From positions 62,001-126,000 of the forward strand of contig NZ_JAMOHY010000005.1 of assembly GCF_024448695.1 (NCBI RefSeq): a stretch of DNA of 64,000 nucleotides, in the 5' to 3' direction. This DNA comes from Stutzerimonas stutzeri (GTDB taxonomy: Bacteria; Pseudomonadota; Gammaproteobacteria; Pseudomonadales; Pseudomonadaceae). A model generated the notes under the pieces. That model had not been told where the DNA came from and did not search any database. It saw only the letters and a program-made list of their open reading frames with translations. Positions 44,020 through 54,827 of this stretch are shown one piece after another; within the stretch, counting starts at the first letter, position 1, and the number at the start of each line of letters is the position of its first letter. A program made the position numbers and the translations under genes.

Positions 44020-44796
44020 TCAGGGCGTCGCGCCCAGCGCCGCCAGGATTGCCGCTGTTTCGGCATCAGGCTCACCATCGAAACGTGCCGGCCGGTATTT
44101 CATCTGGAATGCCGCGATAACGTTGCGCGTCTCCGGGTCCAGATGACCATGCTCCGGCACCTTGTAGCCCTGCGCAGCGAGTTGCGTCTGAAACCAGGCT
44201 ACATCCGGCAATTGCAGTGCATACAGACTGCGCTGTCGGGCCATCACGGCGGCATCCGGCCAGGGCACCAGCCCGGCATCGGCCAGGCGCTTCCAGGGGA
44301 ACAACGGACCAGGATCGACCTTGCGCTGTGGCGCGATATCGCTGTGGCCGACGACCACGCCGGGCTTGAGTCCGTGGCGTTGCATGATGTCCTTTAGCAG
44401 AGCGATGAGGGCATCGATCTGCTCATCCGGGTAGGGATACCAGAGCCGCCCCTGCTCGCCTTCGATATAGCCCCGATTGACCAGTTCGATACCGATAGAG
44501 CTGGAGTTGAGCCAGGTCCGCCCCTGCCACTGGCTGTCGCCGGCATGCCAGGCCCGCCGATCCTCATCCACCAGCCGGTAGATGGTCGCCGGTGACTCAT
44601 CGATCAGATAATGGCTGCTGACGCCATCACCCTTGAGGATATCCAGCGAGCGCGCCAGGTCGCTGGAGGTGTAATGCACCACGATGAACTGCACACGGCT
44701 GTCATGCCCCACAGAAGCATGACGCGTATCGATGTGCGGACCGGTGGCGCAGCCCGCCAGCAGCATGGAGAAAGTCAGGGCAATCAGCAGCTTCAT
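44020..44796 (-). CDS. N-acetylmuramyl-L-alanine amidase, AmpDh2-type lipoprotein
   Basis: A 258-residue zinc amidase that cuts anhydro-muropeptides or sacculus between MurNAc and L-Ala. Lipobox LLAGC with Cys16 places it in the envelope, probably the outer membrane, like P. aeruginosa AmpDh2, which also lies next to kinB. Zinc ligands are expected in VVHYTSSD and GHSDIAPQRKVDPGPLFPW. A peptidoglycan-binding domain (WFQTQLAAQGYKVPE, ETRNVIAAFQMKYRP) ends the protein. Could also be called ampD homologue. Confidence 0.92.
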   Translation of the reverse strand: MKLLIALTFSMLLAGCATGPHIDTRHASVGHDSRVQFIVVHYTSSDLARSLDILKGDGVSSHYLIDESPATIYRLVDEDRRAWHAGDSQWQGRTWLNSSSIGIELVNRGYIEGEQGRLWYPYPDEQIDALIALLKDIMQRHGLKPGVVVGHSDIAPQRKVDPGPLFPWKRLADAGLVPWPDAAVMARQRSLYALQLPDVAWFQTQLAAQGYKVPEHGHLDPETRNVIAAFQMKYRPARFDGEPDAETAAILAALGATP

Positions 44797-44801
44797 CGGT
44801 A

Positions 44802-46697
44802 TCAGGCCATTTCGATTCGGTTACGCCCGGCACCTTTCGCCCGGTAGAGCGCGCGGTCGGCACGCTCGAACACCTGTTCTGCGCGCTCCGTCCCGACAAA
44901 GGCTGCAAGCCCGCCCGACAGGGTGACCTCGGTGCGCTCACCCTTGAAGTGAAACGGGCAGTTCTGAATGCCTTCACGCAGACTCTCGATCAACCGCTGC
45001 CCGGCATCAAGCGGTGTTTCGGGGAGCAGCAGGGCAAATTCCTCACCGCCGAAACGGGCGATAAAATCGGTCTTGCGCAGACGCTTGCGCAGCTCGTTGG
45101 CGATAATCTTCAGAACCCGGTCGCCGGCCAAATGACCAAAGCTGTCATTGATACGCTTGAAGTGATCGACATCCAACACGGCCAGCAGCAGCTGCCCGCC
45201 GTAGCGCTGCTGCCGCGCGACTTCCATTTCCAGCCGCTCATCCCAGGCTGCCCGGTTGGGCAAGTCGGTCAGCGGATCGCGCAGCGCCCTGTTGCGCTGC
45301 TCCTGAATATGCTGTCGCATACCGGTGGCGGCCTGTTCAAGACTCGCGACTCGTTCGACCAGCGTATTCAGGCGCTCACCCACCTGCTTTTCATGCTCGC
45401 TGCGCTGGCGCTCATAGACATCGACCGTTTCCAGCAGGCCATCCAGCCTCGCCTGCACGGCCCGCTTGAGACTGGGCAGATCACTGGCTTCGAGCATGCT
45501 GCTTTGCAGCCCGCCAACCTGCTGGCGCAACTCCTCATCCAGTGACTGCGCGGCTTCCTTGCTGCGGGCATGCCCGTCATGGGTCGCCCCAAGGCTTTCC
45601 TGCATGCTGGCCAGACGCTCGTTAAGCAGCTGCAGATAGCTTTCAAACTCACGCTGCCCCTGGTTCGCCACTGCGATCATCAGTTGCGCCAGGTCGTCCA
45701 GGACCGGGACCAGCTCGTACCAGTTCAGGCCACGCTGAATGCGCTCGCGCAGCGCCAGAACCTGCGCCTGCTGCGGCTCGCATTGCTGCAGATCGTCGAG
45801 CAGGCCGAACAGCATCGACTCCACGCGCTCGGCAATGGCACTGTAAGCCTGCTCCGGCGTTGCAGGCAGCACATAACCCTCCGCCTCCCCGGCAACGGCA
45901 GGCAGATCTGCGGCCTGACTTTCCGCTTGCATCGGCGCAGACGGCTCGCCGGAATCGGCATTGGCCTGCAACTCAAAGACCTCACCGTAATCATGCAGCA
46001 CCGGCAAGGGCTCAGGATTGGCCGGCAGTTCTTCTTCGCTTGCAAGCCGTTCTGCTCCAAGCGACGGCGTCGTCGCAGGGGCTACTGCGGCTGTTTCCTG
46101 CGCAACCTGCGAATCGGCATCGAGGGACTCTGCAACGGCTGTATCCATCACAGCCACAGAAGCGGCGACTTCGGCTTCACGCTGACCGAACAACCTGCCG
46201 AACAAACCCACCGCGCGCGGGGCGCCCGCCATTTGCACCGTCAACGCCCGATCCTGCAGTTCGCCCAGCTCACCCAGCAGGCCGGGCAGCTCACGCGACT
46301 GCGCCGCACGCGTGCGCACCGTGCGTGCGTAGGCTTTCAAAGGCTTGCGTACTTCACTGGGCAACGGCAGCGCCAGCAGCTGCGCAGTCAGACGCTGAAA
46401 CCCCTGAGCCAGGCGTTCGATACGCGCCTGCTTGTTACGCTCGGTATCCAGCACGGCACGCTCGAGTCGCGGCACCAGCGACGCCAGGCCATGATCCAGA
46501 TCATCGTCGCGCAGCACTTCGCGCAGGTCGCGCATGCATTGCTCAATCACGGGGTCTGCACCCTCGACCGCAAAACTGCTGCGCACCAGACTGCGCCGCA
46601 ACAGATCGAGACGGATATTCCAGCGGGCTTCGAGCTGCTCCTGCTGCTCCAGCGAAGCCAGATATTTTTCCTTCCAGCGTGAAGCTTCGTCGTTCAT
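44802..46697 (-). CDS. GGDEF diguanylate cyclase (DgcH-like)
   Basis: Makes cyclic di-GMP from two GTP. The 631-residue protein is soluble: a helical N-terminal half (long coiled coils at about 1-130 and 330-460), a low-complexity acidic linker (about 190-290), then GGDEF domain with RDPLTDLPNRAAWDERL, active site GGEEF (550-554) and the inhibitory site RKTD (541-544), five residues before it. In P. aeruginosa the dgcH gene has the same neighbours (ampDh2, endonuclease gene, dsbA). Its start overlaps the endonuclease gene's end by four bases. Confidence 0.9.
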   Translation of the reverse strand: MNDEASRWKEKYLASLEQQEQLEARWNIRLDLLRRSLVRSSFAVEGADPVIEQCMRDLREVLRDDDLDHGLASLVPRLERAVLDTERNKQARIERLAQGFQRLTAQLLALPLPSEVRKPLKAYARTVRTRAAQSRELPGLLGELGELQDRALTVQMAGAPRAVGLFGRLFGQREAEVAASVAVMDTAVAESLDADSQVAQETAAVAPATTPSLGAERLASEEELPANPEPLPVLHDYGEVFELQANADSGEPSAPMQAESQAADLPAVAGEAEGYVLPATPEQAYSAIAERVESMLFGLLDDLQQCEPQQAQVLALRERIQRGLNWYELVPVLDDLAQLMIAVANQGQREFESYLQLLNERLASMQESLGATHDGHARSKEAAQSLDEELRQQVGGLQSSMLEASDLPSLKRAVQARLDGLLETVDVYERQRSEHEKQVGERLNTLVERVASLEQAATGMRQHIQEQRNRALRDPLTDLPNRAAWDERLEMEVARQQRYGGQLLLAVLDVDHFKRINDSFGHLAGDRVLKIIANELRKRLRKTDFIARFGGEEFALLLPETPLDAGQRLIESLREGIQNCPFHFKGERTEVTLSGGLAAFVGTERAEQVFERADRALYRAKGAGRNRIEMA

Positions 46698-47563
46698 TTG
46701 ATCCCATCCACCGGGATTGGCCAGGCATTGCCGTGCAGCGCATCAGGCAGGCGGATCTCCACCGCTACCGGCAGGTGATCGGAGGTCGCCTGCGCCAGCA
46801 CATCGACACGTTCGAGGGTCAGGCTGGGGCTCAGCAGGATATGGTCCAGGCAGCGCTGCGGTCGCCAGCTGGGGAAGGTCGCCGCGATCTGCGGCGCCTG
46901 CAAGCCCAGATCGCGCAATGGCGAGTTCTCCAGCAGATCGCTGGCATGGGTGTTCATGTCGCCCATCAGCACCTGATGGCGATAGCCGCCGATCAACTCG
47001 CGGATATAGGCCAGCTGGCGTGTGCGGGCGCCGCCGCCCAGCGCCAGGTGCATGACCACCACGACCAGAGCATCCTCGCCCTCACCGAACTTGAGCAGAA
47101 TCGCACCACGCCCGGACGGCCCTGGCAGAGGATGATCCTCAAGCCCCTGCGGTTCCAGACGACTGAGCACACCGTTGCTGTGCTGGGCAAAGCGACCAAG
47201 GTTACGGTTGAGCTGCTGATACCAGTAAGGAAAGGCCCCGAGCTGGGCCAGATGCTCGACCTGATTGACATAACCGGAGCGCAGGCTGCCGCCATCCGCT
47301 TCCTGCAGGGCGACCAGATCGTAATTGCCGAGCAATTCGCCAATACGTTGCAGGTTGCTGGCGCGCCCGGCATGCGGCAGCAAATGCTGCCAACTGCGAG
47401 TCAGGTAGTGGTGATAACGCTCGGTACTGATCCCCACCTGAATATTGAAACTGAGCAGACGCAGACGGCCATCGCAGGGCAACCCGCTGGCATCGAGACA
47501 GTGCGGGTTGACCCTTGCTTGACCTGGGCCAGCCAGGCGCGGTGAACTCCAGCGACGCAACAT
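46694..47563 (-). CDS. Endonuclease/exonuclease/phosphatase (EEP) family protein
   Basis: A metal-dependent phosphohydrolase of the DNase I-like fold, 289 residues. Blocks: LLSFNIQVG, DLVALQEADGG, VVMHLAL, VLMGDMNTHASD and the final TSDHLPVAVEI, whose His/Asp are catalytic. Substrate unknown. ATG 47563 is preferred, eight bases after the dsbA stop; an upstream TTG at 47596 would overlap dsbA. Co-transcribed with dsbA and the diguanylate cyclase gene. Confidence 0.88.
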   Translation of the reverse strand: MLRRWSSPRLAGPGQARVNPHCLDASGLPCDGRLRLLSFNIQVGISTERYHHYLTRSWQHLLPHAGRASNLQRIGELLGNYDLVALQEADGGSLRSGYVNQVEHLAQLGAFPYWYQQLNRNLGRFAQHSNGVLSRLEPQGLEDHPLPGPSGRGAILLKFGEGEDALVVVVMHLALGGGARTRQLAYIRELIGGYRHQVLMGDMNTHASDLLENSPLRDLGLQAPQIAATFPSWRPQRCLDHILLSPSLTLERVDVLAQATSDHLPVAVEIRLPDALHGNAWPIPVDGIK

Positions 47564-47570
47564 GCTGCGC

Positions 47571-48200
47571 TTACCGGGCTGCGCGTTCTTTTTCAATCAG
47601 GAAGTCGGCGACATCCAGCGTACGCTGCGGACCGCCAGCTGAGCCGAGGTCGAAACGATACTTGCCATTGACCACCAGCACCGGCACGCCAGTGATCTGG
47701 TACGCCATGCCGAGTTTCTTGGCCTGCTCGGCGCGACTTTTCACACCGAAGGAATTGAAGGCCTTAAGGAATGCATCGCGGTCAACCCCCTTCCCAGCCA
47801 GGAAATCCGCCATCTTCTCGGGATTCTCCAGCTTGTTGCCTTCATTGTGATAAGCGCTGAACACGGCATCATGCACGCTCTGCTCGACATTCATCGATTC
47901 GAGTGCAAGGAACAGCTGGCCGTGAAGATTCCAGATACCGCCAAACATGGCTGGAATCCGCTTGAAATCCACGTCATCAGGCAACTGCTCGACCCAGGGG
48001 TTAATGATGGGCTCGAACTGGTAGCAATGCGGGCAGCCGTACCAGAACAGCTCCACCACCTCGATCTTGCCCGGCTCGGCCACCGGCACCGGCGCCGACA
48101 ACTCGACATACTCCTTGCCGGCACGAAACTCTTCGGCATGGGCGGACAGGCCGAACAGGCTGGCGATGGCGATGATGGCGCTAAGCATGAATGTGCGCAT
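47571..48200 (-). CDS. dsbA: Thiol:disulfide interchange protein DsbA
   Basis: Periplasmic oxidase that puts disulfides into secreted proteins. The 209 residues have a signal peptide ending SAHA, the active site CPHC (56-59) in ELFWYGCPHCYQFEP, and the cis-proline loop TGVPVLVVNG. Start ATG 48200; the reading to 48239 lacks a signal start. First gene of dsbA-EEP-dgcH; a terminator from the upstream cytochrome gene separates them. Confidence 0.96.
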   Translation of the reverse strand: MRTFMLSAIIAIASLFGLSAHAEEFRAGKEYVELSAPVPVAEPGKIEVVELFWYGCPHCYQFEPIINPWVEQLPDDVDFKRIPAMFGGIWNLHGQLFLALESMNVEQSVHDAVFSAYHNEGNKLENPEKMADFLAGKGVDRDAFLKAFNSFGVKSRAEQAKKLGMAYQITGVPVLVVNGKYRFDLGSAGGPQRTLDVADFLIEKERAAR

Positions 48201-48324
48201 GTTGACTCCTTGGCTATGAACGACTGGGCGATAGCGCAACAGGCTGCCTCAAAGAGCGCCGGCTAGCCAGCGCCATGTCGCGTCTTTTCAATATCTTGAC
48301 GCTGATTCTAGACACTCAGAATAT

Positions 48325-48359
48325 AAAAAAGGGCGTTCGGCCAAAGCCTGAACGCCCTT
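48325..48359 (-). terminator. Terminator after cytochrome c4 gene
   Basis: AAGGGCGTTC (48329-48338) pairs with GAACGCCCTT (48350-48359), followed on the minus strand by a T-run (A6 at 48325-48330 on plus). It lies 27 bases after the cytochrome c4 stop. Confidence 0.88.
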
Positions 48360-48385
48360 CTTCACAGTCGGGATTGCTACCGCTG

Positions 48386-49018
48386 TCAGTGCAGGCCCTG
48401 AATGTAGCTGGACAGGGCTTCAATGTCCTTGTTGCTCAGCTTGGCTGCAATGCCGCGCATGATCATGGTGTCGCCGTCATTGGTGCGATTGCCTTCGCGG
48501 AAATCCACCAGTTGCTTGGCGGTATAGGCCGCATGCTGACCGCCCAGTTGCGGGAAGGCGGCCAGATCGTTGCCAGCGCCGTTCGGTGCATGGCAGCCCG
48601 TGCAGGCCGGCATGCCCAGATCCACCTTGCCGCCACGGAAGAGCCTTTCACCGGCTTCGACCAAAGCCGGATCGGCCATGCCGACCGTCCCTTTCTGTCC
48701 GGCGAAGTAGGCGGCGATATCGGCAAGATCCTGATCGCTGTAGGGGTCGAGCATGGCGGTCATTTCCAGAACCTTGCGTCCGACGCCCTCAGGGGCACCG
48801 GGCGTGCTGCCGACCTTGATGTCCTTCAGCTGCTTGAGCAGATAAGCCTCGCCCTGACCGGCAAGCTTCGGAAAATTGGGTGCAGGGCTATTGCCGTCGG
48901 CCCCATGGCAGGCGCCGCAAACGGCAACTTTGCTCTGACCGGCTTCGGCGTCGCCAGCCGCATGGGCCATACCGGTGATGCCAAGGGTCAACAGCAGACT
49001 CACGAGTACTTTGTTCAT
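48386..49018 (-). CDS. cc4: Cytochrome c4
   Basis: Di-haem periplasmic electron carrier that feeds terminal oxidases. The 210 residues have a signal peptide ending MAHA and two CxxCH sites: CGACH (Cys34, His38) and CTGCH (Cys139, His143). Axial Met residues are expected in the later part of each half (VLEMTAMLDPYSD, GDTMIMRGIA), and the two halves are an internal duplication as in the family. ATG 49018 gives the normal signal peptide. Confidence 0.95.
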   Translation of the reverse strand: MNKVLVSLLLTLGITGMAHAAGDAEAGQSKVAVCGACHGADGNSPAPNFPKLAGQGEAYLLKQLKDIKVGSTPGAPEGVGRKVLEMTAMLDPYSDQDLADIAAYFAGQKGTVGMADPALVEAGERLFRGGKVDLGMPACTGCHAPNGAGNDLAAFPQLGGQHAAYTAKQLVDFREGNRTNDGDTMIMRGIAAKLSNKDIEALSSYIQGLH

Positions 49019-49319
49019 CAGCTCATCCAACTACGGCTAAGGGTTTAAAGGAAAACTTGTCGGCTACCGGCAGCACAGGCTGCGGCACGCTCGTTATGCT
49101 TGCATGGTGCCATTGCGCGAATTCACCCCCTGCCGCCCGTTCCCGCAGAAGCGGAAAAACCGGAGCCAGGGCTTCATTTCAGAGCAAAGCGCGCACAAAA
49201 TCTGCGGCATTATATACTGGCGACCGTGAAACGGAAATGAACCATTGCCGCATCAAGGCCCGTGTGACGTTTCGTCGCCATGCCAGGATGTTGCAGCCCA
49301 GCGCCCCACCGGAACCATC
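49019..49319. other. 301-base divergent region between cc4 and engB
   Basis: No gene or clear RNA. TATACT at 49213-49218, about 100 bases before engB, is the best -10 candidate for the plus strand. In P. aeruginosa, from memory, polA is next to engB; it is not in this window. Confidence 0.5.
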
Positions 49320-49973
49320 ATGCTCCCGAAAAATCCGATCCTCGGCCTCTGCCAGCAAGCCACTTTCATGATCAGCGCTGCCAAGGTTGACCAATGCCCG
49401 GCCGATGAGGGACTGGAAGTTGCCTTCGCTGGTCGCTCCAACGCGGGCAAGTCCAGCGCGCTGAATACCCTGACTCACGCCAGCCTGGCTCGCACCTCGA
49501 AAACCCCTGGCCGTACCCAGTTGCTGAATTTCTTCCGCCTGGATGACGAGCGTCGCCTGGTCGACCTGCCCGGCTACGGCTATGCGAAGGTACCGATTCC
49601 GCTCAAGCAGCACTGGCAGCGCCACCTCGAAGCCTACCTCAGCAGCCGCGAAAGCCTGGCCGGCGTGTTCCTGATGATGGACATTCGCCATCCGCTGACC
49701 GAGTTCGACCGGATGATGCTCGACTGGTCCGGCGCCAGCGAAATGCCGCTGCATATCCTGCTGACCAAATCCGACAAGCTGGCCTTCGGCGCGGCAAAGA
49801 CGGCCCTGCTGACGATCCAGCGCGACATCCGCAAGGGCTGGGGCGACGGCGTCAGCGTACAACTGTTCTCCGCACCCAAGCGTCAGGGCGTCGAAGAGGC
49901 CCAGCTGAAACTCGCCGAACTGCTGGGAATGCTCGACGACGAGCCTGAAACCGGAAACATAGAAGCGCTTTAG
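49320..49973 (+). CDS. engB: Ribosome biogenesis GTPase EngB/YsxC
   Basis: Essential GTPase for 50S subunit maturation. The 217 residues show G1 [10 protein letters not shown]2 [11 protein letters not shown]3 [11 protein letters not shown], and G4 LTKSD; length is usual. ATG 49320 follows CGGAACC and gives the typical [16 protein letters not shown] start, so the longer frame from 49245 is dropped. The next 237 bases hold only repeats before gcvP on the opposite strand. Confidence 0.95.
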   Translation: MLPKNPILGLCQQATFMISAAKVDQCPADEGLEVAFAGRSNAGKSSALNTLTHASLARTSKTPGRTQLLNFFRLDDERRLVDLPGYGYAKVPIPLKQHWQRHLEAYLSSRESLAGVFLMMDIRHPLTEFDRMMLDWSGASEMPLHILLTKSDKLAFGAAKTALLTIQRDIRKGWGDGVSVQLFSAPKRQGVEEAQLKLAELLGMLDDEPETGNIEAL

Positions 49974-50014
49974 CGAGTCATCTCGGGCAGCCGCGTCGGA
50001 TTGCGCCTTCGATA

Positions 50015-50042
50015 CCTGGATTACGCCTTCGGCTAATCCAGG
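50015..50042. repeat. Palindromic repeat after engB
   Basis: CCTGGATTA (50015-50023) pairs with TAATCCAGG (50034-50042) around CGCCTTCGGC; a partial GGATTGCGCCTTCG copy sits just before it (49998-50011). It may also end engB transcription, though without a T-tract. Confidence 0.8.
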
Positions 50043-50076
50043 CTACGGCCCTGGGGATGCTCGAAGCGAAATAGAG

Positions 50077-50195
50077 CGTAGGGTGATTACACTCCACCGA
50101 TCCACCGGGTGGCGACCCACCGGGTGGCGATCCACGGAGTGGCCATCCAGCGGGCAGCGCCACGGTGGATGTAAAAAGCGACATCCACCCTACAA
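50077..50195. repeat. Dispersed palindromic repeat with tandem 15-base core
   Basis: Bounded by CGTAGGGTG at the left and CATCCACCCTAC at the right. The last 31 bases (50165-50195) are the reverse complement of 11472-11502 without mismatch. Between them lies a tandem array described separately. Confidence 0.88.
50101..50160. repeat. Four tandem 15-base units
   Basis: TCCACCGGGTGGCGA, CCCACCGGGTGGCGA, TCCACGGAGTGGCCA and TCCAGCGGGCAGCGC stand head to tail. The first two differ by one base; later ones diverge. Each of the first two contains the palindrome CCACCGGGTGG, so the array could form a row of small hairpins. Confidence 0.9.
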
Positions 50196-50210
50196 CGCAT
50201 CAAGCGTGGC

Positions 50211-53087
<2,877 letters not shown>

Positions 53088-53100
53088 GGCAGCTACTCTC

Positions 53101-53133
53101 GAAAAAAGAAAAAGCCCCGACAGTGCGGGGCTT
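53101..53133 (-). terminator. Terminator between gcvH and gcvP
   Basis: AAGCCCCG/CGGGGCTT stem (53112-53119 and 53126-53133) with a 6-base loop, followed on the minus strand by TTTCTTTTTTC. It starts 14 bases after the gcvH stop and ends 14 bases before the gcvP start, so gcvP would depend on read-through. Confidence 0.88.
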
Positions 53134-53146
53134 GGTGATTGAGCAA

Positions 53147-53536
53147 TCAGGCTTCGGCGTCGCAGGACGCCTTGTAGGCTTCTGCCGTGAGCAGCGCCTC
53201 CAGTTCCGCCGGGGCATCGGGCTGCAGACGGAAGAACCAGCTGCCGTAGGGCTCGTTGTTGACCTGCTCGGGAGAGTCGGCGAGCTGCTCATTGACGGCG
53301 ATGACCACACCGGAGACAGGCGCGTAGATATCCGAGGCGGCCTTGACTGACTCCACCACGCCGGCCTGCTGACCGGTCTTGAGTTGCTGACCGACCTCCG
53401 GCAGCTCCACATAGACCACGTCGCCCAGCGCTTGCTGGGCATGATCGGAAATGCCCACACTGACGCTGCCATCGGCCTCCTGGCGGGCCCATTCATGGCT
53501 GGCGGCGTAACGCAGATCGCTGGGTAGGTCGCTCAT
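53147..53536 (-). CDS. gcvH: Glycine cleavage system H protein GcvH
   Basis: Lipoyl carrier that shuttles the aminomethyl group between GcvP, GcvT and the dihydrolipoamide dehydrogenase. The 129 residues are the usual length; lipoyl-lysine Lys65 lies in [14 protein letters not shown], and [21 protein letters not shown] opens the domain. Between gcvT and gcvP on the same strand. Confidence 0.96.
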   Translation of the reverse strand: MSDLPSDLRYAASHEWARQEADGSVSVGISDHAQQALGDVVYVELPEVGQQLKTGQQAGVVESVKAASDIYAPVSGVVIAVNEQLADSPEQVNNEPYGSWFFRLQPDAPAELEALLTAEAYKASCDAEA

Positions 53537-53601
53537 TCATCTGTCCTCATGGCTGTCGGTGCGGGTCGCGCACAGCTTTGGCGCGAAGCAGTAGGTCGAA
53601 T

Positions 53602-54684
53602 TTATACCAGTACTCTGCCGTGGCGCACGAAGGTCGGCTGTACAACGCGCACGGGGTACCATTTGTTGCGAATCTCCACCTCGGCACGTTCAGCGGTATT
53701 GGCTGGTACGCGGGCCAGGGCAATGGACTTGCCCAGCGTAGGGGAAAAGCTGCCGCTGGTGATTTCACCCTCGCCGATGCCGCTAACCCGCACCACCTGA
53801 TGCGCCCGGAGCACGCCGCGCTCTTCGAGCACCAGGCCGACCAGCCGAGGCTGCTCGTTGTGCTCGCGCTGCGCCTGCAGAGCGGCGCGACCGATGAATT
53901 CGCGCTCGACCGGCTCCCAGGCGACGGACCAGCCCATGTTTGCCGCCAGCGGTGAAATCTCTTCGTTCATGTCCTGACCGTAAAGATTCAGCCCGGCCTC
54001 CAGACGCAAGGTGTCACGGGCGCCGAGGCCGATCGGGGCAATGCCTGCACCGACCAGCTCACTGAAGAAGTCCGGCGCTTCCTCGATCGGAAGAATAACT
54101 TCCAGGCCGTCTTCGCCCGTGTAGCCGGTACGCCCGATAAACCAGTCGCCTGCTGTCAGGCCGTAGAAAGGCTTGAGCTCCTGAATCAGGGCGGCACGGC
54201 TCTGGGCGACGATATCCATTACCCGCGCCCGCGCCTGCGGCCCCTGGATGGCAAGCATCGCCAGATCGGCGCGCTCCTTTAGCGTGACATCAAACCCCTC
54301 GGCCTGAACCTGCAGCCAGGCCATATCCTTGTCGCGCGTACCGGCGTTGAGCACCAGGCGATAGCCCTGCTCGGTCAGGTAAACGATCAGGTCGTCGATG
54401 ACTCCGCCTGCTTCGTTGAGCATCGCGCTGTAGAGCGCCTTGCCGACTTCTCTCAGGCGCGCCACGTCATTGGCCAGCAGACGCTGCAGGTAGCACCTGG
54501 CCTGGGCGCCGGCCACGTCGACGATGGTCATGTGGGAGACGTCGAATACGCCGCAATCACGCCGTACCTGATGGTGTTCCTCCACCTGCGAACCGTAATG
54601 CAGCGGCATGTCCCAGCCGCCGAAATCCACCATTTTCGCGCCGAGCGCCAAATGCTGATCATAAAGGGGAGTGCGCTGACCCAT
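53602..54684 (-). CDS. gcvT: Aminomethyltransferase GcvT
   Basis: T-protein: releases ammonia from the GcvH-bound aminomethyl group and transfers the one-carbon unit to tetrahydrofolate. The 360 residues begin [32 protein letters not shown]; the catalytic Asp is in [16 protein letters not shown], and [13 protein letters not shown] and [13 protein letters not shown] bind folate. AAGGAG precedes the ATG. First gene of gcvT-gcvH-(gcvP). I see no glycine riboswitch in the 143-base leader; a TACAAT on the minus strand near 54775-54780 may be the -10 box. Confidence 0.95.
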   Translation of the reverse strand: MGQRTPLYDQHLALGAKMVDFGGWDMPLHYGSQVEEHHQVRRDCGVFDVSHMTIVDVAGAQARCYLQRLLANDVARLREVGKALYSAMLNEAGGVIDDLIVYLTEQGYRLVLNAGTRDKDMAWLQVQAEGFDVTLKERADLAMLAIQGPQARARVMDIVAQSRAALIQELKPFYGLTAGDWFIGRTGYTGEDGLEVILPIEEAPDFFSELVGAGIAPIGLGARDTLRLEAGLNLYGQDMNEEISPLAANMGWSVAWEPVEREFIGRAALQAQREHNEQPRLVGLVLEERGVLRAHQVVRVSGIGEGEITSGSFSPTLGKSIALARVPANTAERAEVEIRNKWYPVRVVQPTFVRHGRVLV

Positions 54685-54827
54685 GGGTTTCTCCTTCCGG
54701 GCAGGTCGCCGAAGCGGCAGAGGTAAAGCCTATAGAAAGCCGTCCAGCCAAAGACATGCGACTTTTGAATGGCGCGCATTGTAGCCCCAAGGTTGTGACA
54801 GGTCACGGCGCATGCGACAGCCGCCTT

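Noticed and set aside
54685-54827. Possible glycine riboswitch before gcvT
   Set aside because: The leader lacks the conserved aptamer blocks and is too short for the tandem glycine aptamer; only a possible -10 box was found.
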